The position numbers and the translations under genes were made by a program. Positions 16,557 to 24,942 of a stretch of 64,000 nucleotides of DNA are shown here, in pieces (the stretch's first letter is position 1; every line of letters begins with the position of its first letter). The DNA comes from an uncultured Clostridia bacterium. Its GTDB lineage: Bacteria > Bacillota > Clostridia > Christensenellales > UBA1242. Where the stretch lies: contig CAKVOD010000002.1 of assembly GCA_934778205.1 (NCBI GenBank), positions 62,001 to 126,000 of the forward strand, read 5' to 3'. Under the pieces are notes generated by a model. It was given only the letters and a program-made list of their open reading frames with translations, was not told where the DNA came from and searched no databases.

Positions 16557-17573
16557 TATCAAACAAAGAACATAGGAGATAGCACACGCAAACAAGGCGT
16601 GTGTTATTTTTTGTTTGAAAAAGAAACTAAGTTTGATTTCACAGCGCTGTAAAAATGTCATCGCTTGAAGCATTGTTGAAAGTCCACCAAAGCTAATAAT
16701 GAATGTACAAACCATTGTTGCGACAGTATAGTCAGTGAAATATGTTGAGAGTTCATAACAACCACGCGTCATTTCAATGAAGCCTACAACGATTGAATTT
16801 GAAAAGTAACAATCAATTGAAAAGAGCGAGAAAAGAATATTGAGTAATGCACTTAGCATTGAAATCAAACCTACATCACTCAAGATGTCAATCAATATAA
16901 AAAACACGGAAATATAGCCACCGACAATCAATATGGAATTTATTGCACTAAGCATAGATTTTTCTAAGATGTTTTCGGGTGCATTTTCGAGTTCAAATCG
17001 TGTTTTTCTATTTAATGATGTTTGTGTGTAATTGTGATTTCGATACAAAACCCCATTGAGCATCGCACCTAGAAAGTGCGATAATAGTATGACAAAACCC
17101 ATTTTTGCGCTAACAAACATACCCGCGCCAACTGTTCCAATTACAAACAATGGTCCAGAGGTAGAAGTGAATGTGACAAGTCGTGTTGCTTCCTCTTTAC
17201 TTATTAGACTTTTTTCATACAATTCGCTAGTGATTTTTGCCCCTACTGGGTAACCGCTCATCATACTCATAAAAAAAACATATGCACCCATTCCATTTAC
17301 GTGAAATACTTTTTGCATAAAACCTTGAAAATAGTTGGCAAGTATTTTTATCCCGCCTAACTCAGTTAAAAGCCGTGTAATAAAAAAGAACGGGAATAGA
17401 GCGGGCAAAACCGCTTTCGCCCAAATTAGAATTCCATTGTATGCTGAATTTATATACCTACTAGGATTGATAATCAAAAACAAAATTATGACAAATAGTG
17501 CAAGTGTCAAAAGGATTGTTATTTTTTGAGTTCTTGTAATAATTTTCATATTTATAATTATGTTTTTTAACAT
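16551..17573 (-). CDS. ylbJ: sporulation integral membrane protein YlbJ
   Basis: 340 residues with about eight membrane segments. Family motifs: LPALFPFFFITRLLTELGG, MMSGYPVGAKITSELYEK and the STSGPLFVIGTVG segment, belonging to the Gate/nucleoside-recognition family. In B. subtilis YlbJ is a sigma-E-dependent membrane protein needed for proper spore cortex or heat resistance. ATG 17573 lacks a clear ribosome binding site and ATG 17549 is an alternative. It ends tail-to-tail with the preceding gene. Confidence 0.88.
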   Translation of the reverse strand: MLKNIIINMKIITRTQKITILLTLALFVIILFLIINPSRYINSAYNGILIWAKAVLPALFPFFFITRLLTELGGIKILANYFQGFMQKVFHVNGMGAYVFFMSMMSGYPVGAKITSELYEKSLISKEEATRLVTFTSTSGPLFVIGTVGAGMFVSAKMGFVILLSHFLGAMLNGVLYRNHNYTQTSLNRKTRFELENAPENILEKSMLSAINSILIVGGYISVFFILIDILSDVGLISMLSALLNILFSLFSIDCYFSNSIVVGFIEMTRGCYELSTYFTDYTVATMVCTFIISFGGLSTMLQAMTFLQRCEIKLSFFFKQKITHALFACAISYVLCLIL

Positions 17574-17657
17574 TTGCTTATGCGAAAGTTTTACTAATGA
17601 AACGATAAGGAATGTTTGCTTGTAGTATAATAATGTTAATATTACATAATATAAAGT

Positions 17658-18221
17658 ATGAATAAAATAAAAACAATTTCTTTTACTATGAGTTTGTTTG
17701 TGGCTATGGTTTCATTGTTGACGACATTTGTTTATGTTCAAGTGTTATATCCATTAAAGTACAAGCAAGAGATTGAAACTGCAGGCTATGTGAATCACGT
17801 AGCCCCTGAATTGCTTGCTAGTCTAATCAATGAAGAAAGCAGTTTTGATAATTTGCGTGAATCGCGTGCTGGAGCAATTGGATTAATGCAATTAATGCCC
17901 GCGACGGCGCAATGGCTCGCGAGTAAAATGCAGGTCGATTTTAGTGTTGCAAAATTATATGAACCTCAATACAATATTAATATGGGAGCTTACTATTTGC
18001 GATATTTGCTTGACAGGTTTGGAGATGAGTATACTGCGCTTTGCGCATATAATGCAGGGGAAGGACAAGTGAAAGCGTGGCTTTTGTCCAAGACTTATTC
18101 GAGTGGGGATAAAGTTTTGAAAACTACTCCATACAAAGAAACAAATGCATATGTTGAAAAAGTTTTGAAAAATAAAGCGCGATATAGCACAAGATTTGAA
18201 ATCAACTTTAGAAAAAATTAA
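17658..18221 (+). CDS. membrane-anchored lytic transglycosylase (SLT family)
   Basis: 187 residues: an N-terminal uncleaved membrane helix (about 8-32), then an SLT domain. Motif 1 is INEESSFDNLRESRAGA with the catalytic Glu at residue 60, motif 2 GLMQLMPATA, motif 3 NINMGAYYLRYLLDRF and motif 4 CAYNAGEGQV. It cleaves peptidoglycan between MurNAc and GlcNAc. No ribosome binding site is evident before ATG. Sporulating Firmicutes carry similar small SLT proteins near sporulation genes. Its stop codon overlaps the stop of the next opposite-strand gene within TTAA. Confidence 0.9.
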   Translation: MNKIKTISFTMSLFVAMVSLLTTFVYVQVLYPLKYKQEIETAGYVNHVAPELLASLINEESSFDNLRESRAGAIGLMQLMPATAQWLASKMQVDFSVAKLYEPQYNINMGAYYLRYLLDRFGDEYTALCAYNAGEGQVKAWLLSKTYSSGDKVLKTTPYKETNAYVEKVLKNKARYSTRFEINFRKN

Positions 18222-18523
18222 ATTCTATCATAACTATCTATGTTTTTAAGTCCATTTGAATTTCTTTGAATTTTGACTTGTTGAGATGTAGGGGAATTAT
18301 TCAAAAAACTAGATATTGCAGGCGAAGGCACGCTTGCATTTTTTGTTTGTGAAAGTTCGCTGAGTAAGTTCGAAATAGTTTCAATTCCGCCAAATGATTC
18401 AATCATATCAATCATTCCTTGTAGTTGTGGTAGGTAAGGCTCAATTGGTGAATCTTTCAAGTAATTGCTTGCATAAGGCAAAAAATTTTTTACAACGCTA
18501 TATAAATTTTCAATATTATTCAT
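18218..18523 (-). CDS. small unknown protein, 101 residues
   Basis: A soluble, mainly helical protein: SVVKNFLPYASNYL, PYLPQLQGMIDMIES, ETISNLLSELSQ, then a Ser/Asn/Gln-rich tail. No known motif. GGGAG precedes ATG 18523, supporting a real gene. It is divergent from a second small helical protein at 18599. Confidence 0.6.
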   Translation of the reverse strand: MNNIENLYSVVKNFLPYASNYLKDSPIEPYLPQLQGMIDMIESFGGIETISNLLSELSQTKNASVPSPAISSFLNNSPTSQQVKIQRNSNGLKNIDSYDRI

Positions 18524-18598
18524 ATCTCCCTCAAATAATTGTCAAAATATTTTATGACTGCATAATATATAATGTTCTAATAAACGAAAGGAGTGCAT

Positions 18599-18919
18599 AT
18601 GGACATAAAAGATTTTAATGACAAAAACATCAATGATTTTGTGACTAAAGTTGAAGAAGGGCAAATGAGTCAAGAAGAACAAGACGCAATGCAATCACTC
18701 AAGGACCAGTACGGAACACAAGTAGAAGAATTAATAAACAAGTTTCAAAACTTGAGTGAGCCAGAACTAATTGCAGAATTATTTAATCTAATCAATGAGA
18801 AGAAACGCAATGGAACATTCAATCCGCAAGAAATTGAAAACATTGCAAACATTATTTCCCCGTTACTTAATGCGGAGCAAAGGGAAAAGATGAGAAATCT
18901 TTTGCTTTTGATTCAGTAA
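18599..18919 (+). CDS. small helical unknown protein, 106 residues
   Basis: Highly charged, all-helical sequence (EEGQMSQEEQDAMQSLKDQY, ELIAELFNLINEKKRNG, LLNAEQREKMRNLLLLIQ). ATG 18599 with AAAGGAG 6 bases upstream. I do not recognise the family. It resembles its divergent neighbour in helical repeats and length, and both lie in a stretch with several sporulation genes. Confidence 0.65.
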   Translation: MDIKDFNDKNINDFVTKVEEGQMSQEEQDAMQSLKDQYGTQVEELINKFQNLSEPELIAELFNLINEKKRNGTFNPQEIENIANIISPLLNAEQREKMRNLLLLIQ

Positions 18920-18932
18920 AAAAAAGTTATCA

Positions 18933-18970
18933 ATATATGGTGTATTATATTTTTGTAATACACCATATAT
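18933..18970. promoter_or_regulatory. 15-bp perfect inverted repeat before the subtilase gene
   Basis: ATATATGGTGTATTA (18933-18947) and TAATACACCATATAT (18956-18970) with an 8-base loop. It sits between two same-strand genes and is not followed by a T-run. It may be an operator, a leader hairpin or a weak terminator. Similar arms occur at 39429-39472 and 51461-51498. Confidence 0.65.
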
Positions 18971-18986
18971 AGTATATAGGAGAGAT

Positions 18987-20189
18987 ATGCAAAAATTAGA
19001 TAATAATCTATTTCAAATGGTAAAAATGTTGCAAGACAAACCCTTTTGCATTCAAATCATTGTTTTTGTCAAAGATTTTGAAAAGGCGATGAATTTATTT
19101 AATGTAAAAAATTATAAAATTAAAGCAGAGTTTCCATTTATAAATGCAATTTGTCTTGAAATTGAATTTCAAGAGTTGCAAAATTTGACAACAATAAATA
19201 ATGTAGTTTTTGTCGCATCGCAAACAAATGTTTTTGCACAAAGCGTGATTGCCAAAGCAATCATCAAAGTAGATGAGTTTTACACTGCAGGAATTTATGG
19301 CAAAGGTGTAACAGTTGCAGTCATAGACACGGGCATTCGTCCACATTTAGATTTTTTATATCCTAGGAGTCGCATTATAAAGTTTGTTGACATCATAAAT
19401 AAAGAGGTTGCCAACGACGCAAATAAAGATTACGGGGCTAAATTAGTTGAGAATACTAAGCCTTATGATGACAACGGACACGGGACTTTTGTTGCAGGAC
19501 TTGTTGGCGGAAATGGTATGATGAGTGGGCGAAGATATTGTGGGTTTGCGCCACGTTGTAATTTGATTTCAATTAAGGCACTAGATGATAAAGGACAATC
19601 TACTTCAGTTGAAATGCTTGAGGCAATGCAGTGGGTGTTTGACAACAAGGAAAAATACAATATAAAAGTTGTATGTATGAGTTTTGGCGCCGTGCCAACT
19701 TCCAAAAATGACCCACTAATAAAAGGGGCGGAGCGACTTTGGGATAGTGGCGTAGTTGTTGTTGCCGCGGGTGGCAATAGCGGTCCTGATAAACAGACAA
19801 TAAAATCTCCGGGAGCAAGCAGAAAGATTATAACAGTTGGTTCGCTTGACGATGCGCGAGATGAATATGAAATGCTCCATCGTGATAAATTCAAGATAGC
19901 GGATTTTTCTTCACGAGGTCCCGCATTCGAGTTTTATAAACCCGATTTGATTGTTTCTGGTGTAAACATAATTTCGTGCGGACTCACAAGCGATTATACA
20001 CAAATGAGTGGAACAAGTGTTAGCGCGCCAATAGTCGCTGGACTCAGCGCACTGATAATTGAAAAATACAATCAACAAATCTCGCCTAATCAAATAAAGT
20101 CACTTTTGCAACATTTTTGCACGCCTATTGTCAAAGACCGCAACGCTGAGGGGTTTGGGTACCTACATTTTGATAAATTTAAGACATAA
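18987..20189 (+). CDS. S8 family serine peptidase (subtilase), probably intracellular
   Basis: 400 residues. Catalytic triad Asp114 (VAVIDTG), His165 (GHGTFVAGLVGG) and Ser344 (SGTSVSAPIVAGL), oxyanion Asn264 (AAGGNSG). There is no signal peptide. The N-terminal 85 residues resemble an inhibitor I9-type propeptide. In Clostridia comparable subtilases act in the cytosol or during sporulation. The ribosome binding site AGGAG lies 6 bases before the ATG. The gene follows a perfect inverted repeat and is not overlapped by neighbours. Confidence 0.92.
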   Translation: MQKLDNNLFQMVKMLQDKPFCIQIIVFVKDFEKAMNLFNVKNYKIKAEFPFINAICLEIEFQELQNLTTINNVVFVASQTNVFAQSVIAKAIIKVDEFYTAGIYGKGVTVAVIDTGIRPHLDFLYPRSRIIKFVDIINKEVANDANKDYGAKLVENTKPYDDNGHGTFVAGLVGGNGMMSGRRYCGFAPRCNLISIKALDDKGQSTSVEMLEAMQWVFDNKEKYNIKVVCMSFGAVPTSKNDPLIKGAERLWDSGVVVVAAGGNSGPDKQTIKSPGASRKIITVGSLDDARDEYEMLHRDKFKIADFSSRGPAFEFYKPDLIVSGVNIISCGLTSDYTQMSGTSVSAPIVAGLSALIIEKYNQQISPNQIKSLLQHFCTPIVKDRNAEGFGYLHFDKFKT

Positions 20190-20242
20190 ATCGGTATTTT
20201 TTGCATTTTTTTGAAAAAATTTGCGGAATAGTTTTATTTTAA

Positions 20243-20271
20243 TTGACAAAAATATTGATATTAGTTAAAAT
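20243..20271 (+). promoter_or_regulatory. sigma-A promoter of the dehydrogenase gene
   Basis: TTGACA at 20243-20248 and TAAAAT at 20266-20271, spacer 17. Confidence 0.8.
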
Positions 20272-20293
20272 ATTAGTGTTCCGGAGGTTATTA

Positions 20294-21466
20294 ATGGAAA
20301 GAAAACTAAGAGTCGCAATGTATGGTTGTGGCAAAATGTCTCAATATTTGATGAGATACGTATATGAAAAGGGTGGCGAAATCGTTTGCGCTTTTGATAT
20401 TGACAAAAACAAAATTGGAAAGGACATTGGCGTTATTATCAACGACGGCAAAAATTATGACGTGAAAATTGATGACGCAAAAGAATTAAAAGATGTTTTT
20501 GCTAAAGCAAATCCAGACATTTGCATCGTGGCAACGATGAGTTTGCTCAATGATGTAAAAGAAGCTTTGCTCACTTGCGCTGAATGTGGTGTCAACGCAA
20601 TCACAACTTGTGAAGAGGCGTTCTATCCTTGGAATTCAAACCCAGAATTGACAGCTGAAATTGATGCACTTGCAAAAGAAACTGGTTGTACAATTTGTGG
20701 TTCGGGTTATCAAGATGTATATTGGGGCAACCTTATCACAACAATTGCTGGTTCTACTCAATCAATCAAAAAGATTCGTGGCAGAACAAGTTATAATGTC
20801 GAAGATTACGGCATTGCGCTTGCACGCGCTCACGGTGCAGGGCTCACTTTGAAAGAGTTTGACGAACAAGTTGCAGTTGTCGACAATATTAGTGAAAAAG
20901 AAAGACAAAAACTTATCAACAATGGTGAATTTTTGCCTTCATATATGTGGAACACAAACGGGTGGCTTTGCTCGCAACTTGGGCTTACAGTAAAACACCA
21001 AACACAAAAATGTGTGCCACAAGTCTATGACAAAGATTTGAAATCAGAAACACTTGGTATGACCATTAAAGCAGGGGACGCTCGTGGTATGAGCGCGGTT
21101 GTAACAACTGAAACTGAAGAAGGAATTACACTTGAAACTGAATGTGTAGGTATGGTTTATGCTAATGACGAATTTGACAGCAACGAATGGTCGGTTGAAG
21201 GTGAACCTACAACTACAATCGTTGTAAACAAACCACAAACAGTAGAACTTACTTGTGCAACAGTTGTAAACAGATTGCTTGATGTTTTGGAAGGCGAACC
21301 GGGTTTCTATACCACTGAAAAAATGCCACGCGCTGAATTTGTGCAAGGTTTTTCAGTTGTAGAACTTGACCCTAACGACTACGCTTGTGGTTGTGGTTGC
21401 GACTGTGGGTGTCACGAGGACCATTGCGGTTGCTCAGACCCGAATTGTGATTGTCACAAAAATTAA
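20294..21466 (+). CDS. DapB/diaminopentanoate dehydrogenase-like NAD(P)-dependent enzyme with Cys-rich tail
   Basis: 390 residues. The N-terminal Rossmann fold begins VAMYGCGKMSQYLMRYVYEK (GxGxxx pattern with Cys) followed by the acidic end AFDIDKNKIGKD and IVATMS. The C-terminal domain matches the dihydrodipicolinate reductase-like group that includes 2,4-diaminopentanoate dehydrogenase (GSGYQDVYWGN). Unusually, the last 28 residues (about 363-390) hold ten Cys with His and Asp in a CGCGCDCGC-type pattern, which looks like a metal-binding extension. GGAGG precedes ATG 20294. The gene is monocistronic, with its own promoter and terminator. Confidence 0.75.
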   Translation: MERKLRVAMYGCGKMSQYLMRYVYEKGGEIVCAFDIDKNKIGKDIGVIINDGKNYDVKIDDAKELKDVFAKANPDICIVATMSLLNDVKEALLTCAECGVNAITTCEEAFYPWNSNPELTAEIDALAKETGCTICGSGYQDVYWGNLITTIAGSTQSIKKIRGRTSYNVEDYGIALARAHGAGLTLKEFDEQVAVVDNISEKERQKLINNGEFLPSYMWNTNGWLCSQLGLTVKHQTQKCVPQVYDKDLKSETLGMTIKAGDARGMSAVVTTETEEGITLETECVGMVYANDEFDSNEWSVEGEPTTTIVVNKPQTVELTCATVVNRLLDVLEGEPGFYTTEKMPRAEFVQGFSVVELDPNDYACGCGCDCGCHEDHCGCSDPNCDCHKN

Positions 21467-21501
21467 TTTTCTAAAAAATGTTTCATTATATGAAATTTTC
21501 A

Positions 21502-21530
21502 AAAAAACTTGTTGCAGGGACAAGTTTTTT
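21502..21530 (+). terminator. terminator of the dehydrogenase gene
   Basis: AAAAAACTTGT and ACAAGTTTTTT with a 7-base loop, ending in a run of nine T. Confidence 0.85.
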
Positions 21531-21541
21531 TTTATCAAAAT

Positions 21542-21569
21542 AATGCCACGATTTATATTTCGTGGCATT
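21542..21569 (-). terminator. terminator of the ABC transporter operon
   Basis: AATGCCACGA (21542-21551) and TCGTGGCATT (21560-21569), loop of 8. It lies 60 bases beyond the permease stop on the minus strand. Confidence 0.7.
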
Positions 21570-21629
21570 TGTTTTGTAGTCTTTAGTATTTAATCAATGT
21601 TGCACATTTTGTGTAACTTTATCTATAGT

Positions 21630-22442
21630 TCATCTATGTTTTTTAATATAGTGTTTCTCAAGTAGTGCGACGGCAAAATACATTAGACTTGCAAGTATGC
21701 ACAATAGTACAGTGCTTGTCATTACAAGGTCAAGTCTAAAGACTTGTGAGCCATATACAATTAAATATCCAAGACCTGCTTTACTTGACAAGTATTCGCC
21801 GATAATTGAGCCAACCCAACTCATTCCGACATTGATTTTTAGCATTGAAATAAAGTTTGGCGCGGAATAAGGTAATATCAACTTCGTCAAAATCGTGAAT
21901 TTGTTTGCGCCCATAGATTTCATCAATAGTATTTTGTCATTGTCGCAAGATAGAAAAGCGTTTAGCATCGTTATTATAGTGATGATAATGCAAATCAATA
22001 CACAAATTGCAACGATTGCATTTGTTCCTGCACCCACCCAAATTATGATGAGTGGACCGAGCGCAATTTTTGGTAGACTGTTCAAAACGACAATGTAAGG
22101 TTCTAAAATCTTTCTAATCGTTTCGCTCCACCAAAGACCGATTGCAATGAGTGTCCCTAAGAATGATGCGAGCAAAAAGCCAACTATGGTTTCAAACAGT
22201 GTTACACCCATATGGGTAAATAGTTCTCCGCTCGTCCAAAGTTCGCCAACAGTTTTAGCGATTTTTGACGGCGAACTTGTGATGAATGAATTAATTGCGC
22301 CCACTTGCGCTAGCAATTCCCAAAGCCCGATGAAAATTATTAGTAGACCAATTTGACTTCCTTTGACAATCAAACTTTTGTTTCTTATTTTTTTTAGATA
22401 TAAAATGTGTTCATTTGAATAGTTTTCTTTCAAATTTTTCAT
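21630..22442 (-). CDS. ABC transporter permease (SsuC/TauC/ThiX type)
   Basis: 270 residues with about six membrane helices. It has the EAA loop typical of importers (LMKSMGANKFTILTKLILP) and the C-terminal LGYLIVYGSQVF of the nitrate/sulfonate/taurine group. It pairs with the ATPase immediately upstream: the stop of one touches the ATG of the other. Transported ligand unknown. The likely binding protein is encoded at 13685-14677. Confidence 0.9.
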   Translation of the reverse strand: MKNLKENYSNEHILYLKKIRNKSLIVKGSQIGLLIIFIGLWELLAQVGAINSFITSSPSKIAKTVGELWTSGELFTHMGVTLFETIVGFLLASFLGTLIAIGLWWSETIRKILEPYIVVLNSLPKIALGPLIIIWVGAGTNAIVAICVLICIIITIITMLNAFLSCDNDKILLMKSMGANKFTILTKLILPYSAPNFISMLKINVGMSWVGSIIGEYLSSKAGLGYLIVYGSQVFRLDLVMTSTVLLCILASLMYFAVALLEKHYIKKHR

Positions 22443-23180
22443 CTAGTTCTCCAAATCTTTCCAAACCTCGTCAAAAAGTTTTGAAAACTCACGGCATTCA
22501 CGCCTGTGGAAAGGGGAGCCGTATTGTTTTAAGTCGATAGATAATATCTTTTTCACACTTGCTGGTCGTGGAGTTAAAATGATTATTTTATCTGCCATAG
22601 AAATTGCTTCTGAAATATCGTGCGTAACTAAGATTGCAGTTTTCTTTTCGCAAGCAATGATGTTTGATACATCGTCGCAAACGTTAAGTCGCGTTTGGTA
22701 ATCAAGTGCTGAAAAAGGTTCATCAAGTAGCAAAATTTGTGGATTGAGTGCGAGTGTGCGGATGAGTGCGACGCGTTGTCGCATTCCGCCTGAAAGTTCG
22801 CGCGGGAATTTATCTTTGAATTCATATAAACCATATTTTTTCAAAAGTGATTCAATGTAATCAAAATTTTTTTGATTTTTTTTCTTTTGAATTTCCAATC
22901 CAAGTATCACATTTTGCCAAATTGTGCGCCACTCGAACAAGTGGTCGCGTTGAAACATATAGCCGATTTGGTCATCATTGAGAGTTGTTATTGACCCACT
23001 GCTTGCCTTTAATAGTCCCGATATTAGCGACAAAATTGTTGTTTTGCCACAACCGCTAGGACCAACAATGGCAATAAATTCATTTTCGTTTACTTCAAAA
23101 CTAATGTTTTTTAATGCTGGGGTTTCGCCTTTTTTTGAATGATAATTCAAACTCACGTCGGTAAGTTTTAGTATGCTCAT
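22443..23180 (-). CDS. ABC transporter ATPase (SsuB/TauB/ThiZ type)
   Basis: 245 residues. Walker A GPSGCGKTTILS, Q-loop YMFQRDHLFEW, signature LSGGMRQRVALIR, Walker B ILLLDEPFSALD and switch His (VTHDISEA). The tail has the RRECREFSKLFDEVWKDL text of this group. ATG 23180 has AAGGA 7 bases upstream; the longer frame begins with TTG at 23201. It energises the adjacent permease. A long inverted repeat lies in the leader. Confidence 0.92.
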   Translation of the reverse strand: MSILKLTDVSLNYHSKKGETPALKNISFEVNENEFIAIVGPSGCGKTTILSLISGLLKASSGSITTLNDDQIGYMFQRDHLFEWRTIWQNVILGLEIQKKKNQKNFDYIESLLKKYGLYEFKDKFPRELSGGMRQRVALIRTLALNPQILLLDEPFSALDYQTRLNVCDDVSNIIACEKKTAILVTHDISEAISMADKIIILTPRPASVKKILSIDLKQYGSPFHRRECREFSKLFDEVWKDLEN

Positions 23181-23205
23181 TAGGTTATCCTTGTCTGTCA
23201 AAAGT

Positions 23206-23245
23206 TAGGTTCTTTGCAATTGTAGGGAAGAAAGCAAAGAACCTA
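23206..23245 (-). promoter_or_regulatory. 12-bp inverted repeat in the ABC operon leader
   Basis: TAGGTTCTTTGC (23206-23217) and GCAAAGAACCTA (23234-23245), loop of 16. On the minus strand it ends 26 bases before the start codon. No T-run follows. It could be an RNA regulatory hairpin or an operator. It lacks the conserved core of the TPP riboswitch. Confidence 0.55.
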
Positions 23246-23434
23246 TTACATACTATTCATATTTTTCTTTTTGTGTACCACTTTGTATTAAAAAGTTCTA
23301 AATTTTTTTTTAATTTCATATTATTTAGAAAATAATAGTATCTTAAAATCAACATAAATTGATAAAATATACTTTTTTTCGACAAAATCTATCATTTTTT
23401 TCAAATTTATTTCTTTTATAATTGAGGTGCAACA

Positions 23435-24202
23435 ATGAAGTTCATAGTTTTTCGATTGAGTAGTATTAAAAAACTGTTTTTGGTTTTTGTGTTGCTAGCG
23501 CTATTGTGTGTGAATCTTGACGGTGGCACAGTTGCGGGCGTATATTTGGGGCAGTCGATAAGGAAAGTTCCAATTTATAGCGTGCAAACACAGGAAGCGA
23601 AAGTTGCGATTTCATTTGATGCAGCGTGGGGAGCAGACAAAACTGAAAAAATTATGGAAATTTGCAAAGAATACAACGTAAATGCAACATTTTTCCTAGT
23701 TGGTTTTTGGGTTGACAAATATAGTGACATTGTGAAAAAAATCGATGAAAACGGGTTTGAAATAGGAACACACTCAAACACACATCCCGATATGTGCAAA
23801 CTTGACAAAGATGGAATGAAATTTGAACTTGAAACGAGTATAAAAAAAATTAAGGACATAACAAACAAAGAAGTAACTTTGTTTCGTGCGCCTTACGGCT
23901 CGTACAACAATGACTTGATTTCAGTTGCGGATAGTTTGAATCTAAAAACAATTCAATGGGATGTCGATTCACTCGACTGGAAAGGGCTGAGTGCCGAGCA
24001 AATTTCGCTTCGAATCATCAACGGCGCAAAAAACGGCAGTATAATTCTTTGTCACAACAATTCAGACCACATTTTGGACGCTTTACCGATAGTACTTGAC
24101 AGATTGCAAAAGAAGGGTTTTAAAGTCACAAATATTGGGGACCTTATCTATCAAAATGATTATTCAATCAATGGTCAAGGCACACAAATAAAGAATTCAT
24201 AA
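23435..24202 (+). CDS. pdaB: PdaB-type polysaccharide deacetylase
   Basis: 255 residues. Signal/membrane segment at 14-30, then the NodB domain: ISFDAAWGAD (the PdaB variant of TFDDG), THSNTHPDM (metal His pair), FRAPYGSYN, and ILCHNNSDH where most enzymes have LIHNG. In B. subtilis PdaB is a sigma-E/sigma-G-dependent protein needed to maintain the spore after late sporulation. GAGG lies 8 bases before ATG. I assign the symbol from motif type, without orthology testing. Confidence 0.8.
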   Translation: MKFIVFRLSSIKKLFLVFVLLALLCVNLDGGTVAGVYLGQSIRKVPIYSVQTQEAKVAISFDAAWGADKTEKIMEICKEYNVNATFFLVGFWVDKYSDIVKKIDENGFEIGTHSNTHPDMCKLDKDGMKFELETSIKKIKDITNKEVTLFRAPYGSYNNDLISVADSLNLKTIQWDVDSLDWKGLSAEQISLRIINGAKNGSIILCHNNSDHILDALPIVLDRLQKKGFKVTNIGDLIYQNDYSINGQGTQIKNS

Positions 24203-24224
24203 TGTACAAATGGAGGGAATTAAA

Positions 24225-24881
24225 ATGAATTATGAACAAATGAACAACAACAAAGTCTATGTTTATGGGGAAGTGGTAAGTGATGCAGTATTCAGCCACG
24301 AAGTTTACGGCGAAGGATTCTATGATATGTTTTTGAAAGTCGAAAGGCTTTCATCGCAATGCGACATCCTACCAATCACAATTTCAGAAAGAATATTGAA
24401 AGAGGAAAATGTAAAACGTGGCGATTTTATCGCTTTGAAGGGGCAATTTAGAAGTTATAACAAACAACTTGACGGCAAAAGCAAACTGACGCTTACAATA
24501 TTTGTGCGTGAAATTATACCAAAAGTTGAAAATGCGCCTACTAATATTATTGAGTTGTCTGGTTTTGTTTGCAAAGAGCCTATCTATAGGACAACACCAT
24601 TTAACCGCGAAATATCGGATGTTTTGCTTGCAGTCAATCGTGCATATAATAAATCGGATTATATCCCTTGTATCGCGTGGGGACGCAACGCGCGTTTTGT
24701 AAAATCAATTGAAGTTGGTGAAAAAGTTATTTTGCAAGGGCGCATTCAAAGTCGTGAATACCAAAAGAAACTCGACGACGAAACAGTCGAAAATAAGGTC
24801 GCCTATGAGATTTCAATCAGTAAAATTGCACTCAATCCTAATGAGGAAGACGTCGGCGAAACTAAAGTTTTTGTTTCTTAA
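24225..24881 (+). CDS. single-stranded DNA-binding protein with two OB folds
   Basis: 218 residues made of two OB-fold halves: residues 8-105 (NKVYVYGEVVSDAVFSHEVY, FIALKGQFRSYNKQ) and 112-200 (NIIELSGFVCKEPIYRTTPF, VILQGRIQSREYQKK). This double arrangement is known in a Clostridia SSB family that is shorter than replicative Ssb tetramers and lacks the acidic DDDIPF tail. ATG 24225 with GGAGGG. The gene lies 22 bases after pdaB and may be cotranscribed. Confidence 0.75.
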   Translation: MNYEQMNNNKVYVYGEVVSDAVFSHEVYGEGFYDMFLKVERLSSQCDILPITISERILKEENVKRGDFIALKGQFRSYNKQLDGKSKLTLTIFVREIIPKVENAPTNIIELSGFVCKEPIYRTTPFNREISDVLLAVNRAYNKSDYIPCIAWGRNARFVKSIEVGEKVILQGRIQSREYQKKLDDETVENKVAYEISISKIALNPNEEDVGETKVFVS

Positions 24882-24893
24882 TATAGATTTAGT

Positions 24894-24921
24894 TTGACAT
24901 TTCTCATTTATGTGATATAAT
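24894..24921 (+). promoter_or_regulatory. sigma-A promoter of lgt
   Basis: TTGACA at 24894-24899 and TATAAT at 24916-24921, spacer 16. Confidence 0.8.
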
Positions 24922-24942
24922 AACAAACAATGGAGAGAAACA

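Noticed and set aside
23206..23250. TPP riboswitch upstream of the ABC transporter
   Set aside because: Only a GTAGGGAAG-like loop is seen, in the antisense orientation to the operon. The CTGAGA core and the three-way structure are missing.
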